From UBA668 sp046076025 (GTDB lineage Bacteria > Actinomycetota > Acidimicrobiia > Acidimicrobiales > Ilumatobacteraceae): DNA of 26,662 nt. This document shows, piece after piece, positions 25,340 to 26,662 of this stretch (position 1 is the stretch's first letter; the number at the start of each line of letters is the position of its first letter). Where the stretch lies: NCBI GenBank assembly GCA_046076025.1, contig JBJTRF010000264.1, positions 1 to 26,662 on the forward strand. The letters run 5' to 3'. A program made the position numbers and the translations under genes. The notes beneath the pieces were generated by a model that saw only the letters and a list, made by a program, of their open reading frames with translations, did no database searches and was not told the origin of the DNA.

Positions 25340-25656
25340 GGGGGCTCCAATCCCGCAGGCTCGACGACATCTGCCGTCGGTCCTGCGTCGCGTGGCGCCC
25401 GCCAAGGACACCGTAGGCGGCCCGAATGACCGTTGGCCGCGTATTCCGTAACAAGTCCGTAACAACTGCAGACGTCGGCCTCAGGGCGGGGTGGCGCGGT
25501 CTGGGCGGCCTGGGCGACGTCGAGGCGGCAACCACCCGCCGTCTCGCTGGACGTAGGTGACATAACGATGATTATGGGCGATGCGACCGGCGTTGACCCG
25601 AGGCCCGGCGTGGACGCACGGTGCCCTTTGCTCGCCGATGCGTCCCGCCAATGGGC
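25340..25656. other. 317-bp intergenic region upstream of the M23 gene
   Basis: No gene recognised. It holds the direct repeat at 25445-25465 and is otherwise GC-rich with several open frames on both strands that show no domain. It is the leader and promoter region of the M23 gene (minus strand) and lies after the end of the zinc-finger gene at 25657. I looked for a cyclic-di-AMP (ydaO) riboswitch, as some actinobacterial wall hydrolases have one, and did not recognise its conserved core. Confidence 0.6.
25445..25465 (-). promoter_or_regulatory. direct repeat upstream of the M23 gene
   Basis: TCCGTAACAA at 25445-25454 and again at 25456-25465, 11 bp apart centre to centre (one helical turn), 106-126 nt before ATG 25339. 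The core GTAAC-N6-GTAAC resembles the direct-repeat sites of OmpR-type regulators such as MtrA, which controls cell-wall hydrolases in actinobacteria. Confidence 0.5.
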
Positions 25657-26061
25657 TCAGGTGCCGGTCTCGCCGCGGCGCAGTTCGCGGTCGCGCAGCG
25701 GCCTGGCTGCCTCGAGCAGCCAGTCGAGCAGATCGCGCAGTTCGCCGGCGCTGGCCGACCCCGAGCCGGTGAGGCTCCGGTCGGCATCGTCGACGGCGCA
25801 GGCCAGCACGAACAGTTCGTCGTGCAGAGTGTCGAGCTCGGCCTTGGTGACGATCAATTCGTCCTCGCTGAGGCGCAGCTCGGCGGCTCGCTGCCGGCCG
25901 ACCCAGTGCCACTGGCGGCACGCCTGCGAGCAGTACTGGCGGGGACGACCGGTGCGCTGTGCCGGCAGCACCCTGCGGCACCAGGCGCACCGGTCTCGCC
26001 GCGTCGCGGGCCTGGTGCGCCCACCCCCGTCACCATCGCCGTGCGCTGAGTGTTTCGTCAT
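25657..26061 (-). CDS. small zinc-finger-like protein, unknown function
   Basis: 134 aa, not recognised. A four-cysteine cluster Cys25-X2-Cys28-X15-Cys44-X3-Cys48 (CAWCRRVLP, then GRPRQYCSQACRQW) makes a likely treble-clef or zinc finger of the kind found in small actinobacterial proteins. After it a long acidic helix (about 57-130, ELRLSEDELIVTKAELDTLHDEL) is predicted as coiled coil. ATG 26061 is fixed by the TAGAGT hexamer 6 nt upstream. The palindrome copy 2 covers this start codon, so a repressor bound there would block transcription and translation of a leaderless message. The gene follows the putative RpiR-type regulator gene on the same strand by 115 bp. Confidence 0.7.
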   Translation of the reverse strand: MTKHSAHGDGDGGGRTRPATRRDRCAWCRRVLPAQRTGRPRQYCSQACRQWHWVGRQRAAELRLSEDELIVTKAELDTLHDELFVLACAVDDADRSLTGSGSASAGELRDLLDWLLEAARPLRDRELRRGETGT

Positions 26062-26068
26062 GACAAAA
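26053..26068. promoter_or_regulatory. 16-bp palindrome (copy 2) over the start codon of the zinc-finger gene
   Basis: TTTCGTCATGACAAAA, one base different from the perfect copy at 23134. It lies across ATG 26061 and touches the -10 hexamer (26068-26073), a typical repressor position. Confidence 0.55.
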
Positions 26069-26073
26069 CTCTA
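26068..26073 (-). promoter_or_regulatory. -10 element (TAGAGT), leaderless, zinc-finger gene
   Basis: TAGAGT on the minus strand, 6 nt before ATG 26061. Confidence 0.45.
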
Positions 26074-26176
26074 TGGGCTCGTCCCCATCGCGTCGCGGAT
26101 CGCCGTCCCTCCGGCGTCGCCTGCTGTCTGTTCGACGTGCACAGTGGCGTGCCACCTCAATCGGCGAGACGACTGC

Positions 26177-26662
26177 TCAGCGATCGGTCAGCGCCCCCGC
26201 CTCGCGCCACGCCGCCTCCACTCGGTCGATGCGCTCGACAGCACTGCCGCGCAGGCGTTCGGCGACCCCGGCCACCAGCAGGTTCCCGAGCGCCAGCGTG
26301 CCGACGTGGCTGTCGAAGGGCCCCGCCCCCGCTGCCGACACGGTGATCGACCGCTGTGCCGCCCCGGCGAGCGGCGACAGTCCGCTGTCGGTGATCGCCA
26401 GCATCCATGCGCCTCGGTCGCGTAGCCGCCGGGCTGCGTCGACAACCCAGCGGTCGTAGCGACGCAGGTCGATCGCCAGCACGGCATCGTGCGGGCCGAG
26501 CAGGGCCACCGCTCGCTGCACCGCCACCTCATTGCCGCTCAGCAGTTCGACGGCCGGGCGCAGGGCGCCGAGGTCGGCGGCAATCTGCTGGGCCACGCCG
26601 GTGGAGGCATCGCCGGTGAGCACCGCCACGGCTCCCGCCGACGCCAGGCGCTCGACGGCGTC
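26177..26662 (-). CDS. putative MurR/RpiR-family regulator, SIS domain (5' end outside window)
   Basis: 161 C-terminal residues seen; the frame is open to the window edge, so the N-terminus (expected HTH) is missing. The visible part resembles a sugar-isomerase (SIS) fold: VAVLTGDASTGVAQQIAADL, GPHDAVLAIDLRRYDRWVVDAARRLRDRGAWMLAITDSGLSPLAG and SHVGTLALGNLLVAGVAERL. RpiR regulators combine an N-terminal HTH with a SIS domain that binds a phosphosugar, often from peptidoglycan recycling or sugar catabolism. The classic SxS phosphate-binding serines are not obvious (IDLRRYD is in that place), so sugar binding may be altered. It is also possible that this is a stand-alone SIS-like protein. Its neighbours are wall hydrolases. 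Confidence 0.72.
   Translation of the reverse strand, partial: DAVERLASAGAVAVLTGDASTGVAQQIAADLGALRPAVELLSGNEVAVQRAVALLGPHDAVLAIDLRRYDRWVVDAARRLRDRGAWMLAITDSGLSPLAGAAQRSITVSAAGAGPFDSHVGTLALGNLLVAGVAERLRGSAVERIDRVEAAWREAGALTDR

Overview
This is a GC-rich window (my estimate is about 70% G+C) from an actinobacterium. GTG starts are frequent, coding is dense, and many genes appear to be read from leaderless mRNAs: a TANNNT hexamer sits 6-8 nt before the start codon. The order pgsA - gcvH - garA (FHA) - MerR (ftsR) - DUF151 nuclease - MerR - gcvT, with gcvP beside it, mirrors the Rv1822-Rv1832 neighbourhood of Mycobacterium tuberculosis. Other traits (a zinc ribbon on the GarA homologue, SCO6745-like protein, DUF512/Der/IspH cluster, small CxxC proteins) fit a deep-branching actinobacterium, possibly class Acidimicrobiia. 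The class assignment is inference. I saw no insertion sequence, integrase, prophage or CRISPR array.

Layout. 1-2333: alpha/beta hydrolase (5' end perhaps outside the window) and an acyl-CoA dehydrogenase. 2362-3825 (minus): CopD-like membrane protein and ispH. 3832-3870: a perfect inverted repeat carrying two divergent promoters. 3877-6930: DUF512 radical-SAM/PDZ protein, the ribosome-assembly GTPase Der and a small zinc-ribbon membrane protein. 6948-7025: tRNA-Pro(GGG). 7126-10031: an unrecognised three-gene envelope cassette made of a lipoprotein with a VWA/MIDAS-like domain, a four-TM coiled-coil protein and an OmpA-domain protein. 10041-11791: SRAP/YedK-like DNA-damage protein and a membrane-anchored HTH protein. 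11799-12203 (minus): HIT hydrolase.

12293-17191 holds the conserved signalling/glycine block. PgsA makes phosphatidylglycerophosphate. GcvH and GcvT belong to the glycine cleavage system. The FHA protein is a GarA/OdhI-type switch of central metabolism. The two MerR proteins and the DUF151 protein are its usual genomic companions. 17201-20065 (minus) is gcvP, preceded by a tandem glycine riboswitch (20117-20292). gcvP is interrupted by an in-frame TAG at codon 807, where the family has Glu in VAHEC. If real, this would inactivate glycine decarboxylase although gcvH, gcvT and the riboswitch look intact.

20362-23129: an SCO6745-like protein, a class V aminotransferase and a DMT/EamA transporter in one operon. 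23189-25339 (minus): two secreted peptidoglycan hydrolases (LysM x3-NlpC/P60 and PG-binding-M23) that share an upstream motif. 25657 to the end (minus): a small zinc-finger protein and the C-terminal part of a putative RpiR/SIS regulator. A 16-bp palindrome occurs twice (23134 and 26053) in this last part.

The most interesting items are the gcvP amber codon, the MIDAS/4TM/OmpA cassette, the symmetric divergent promoter at 3832-3870, the paired palindromes, and the motif shared by the two cell-wall hydrolase genes.
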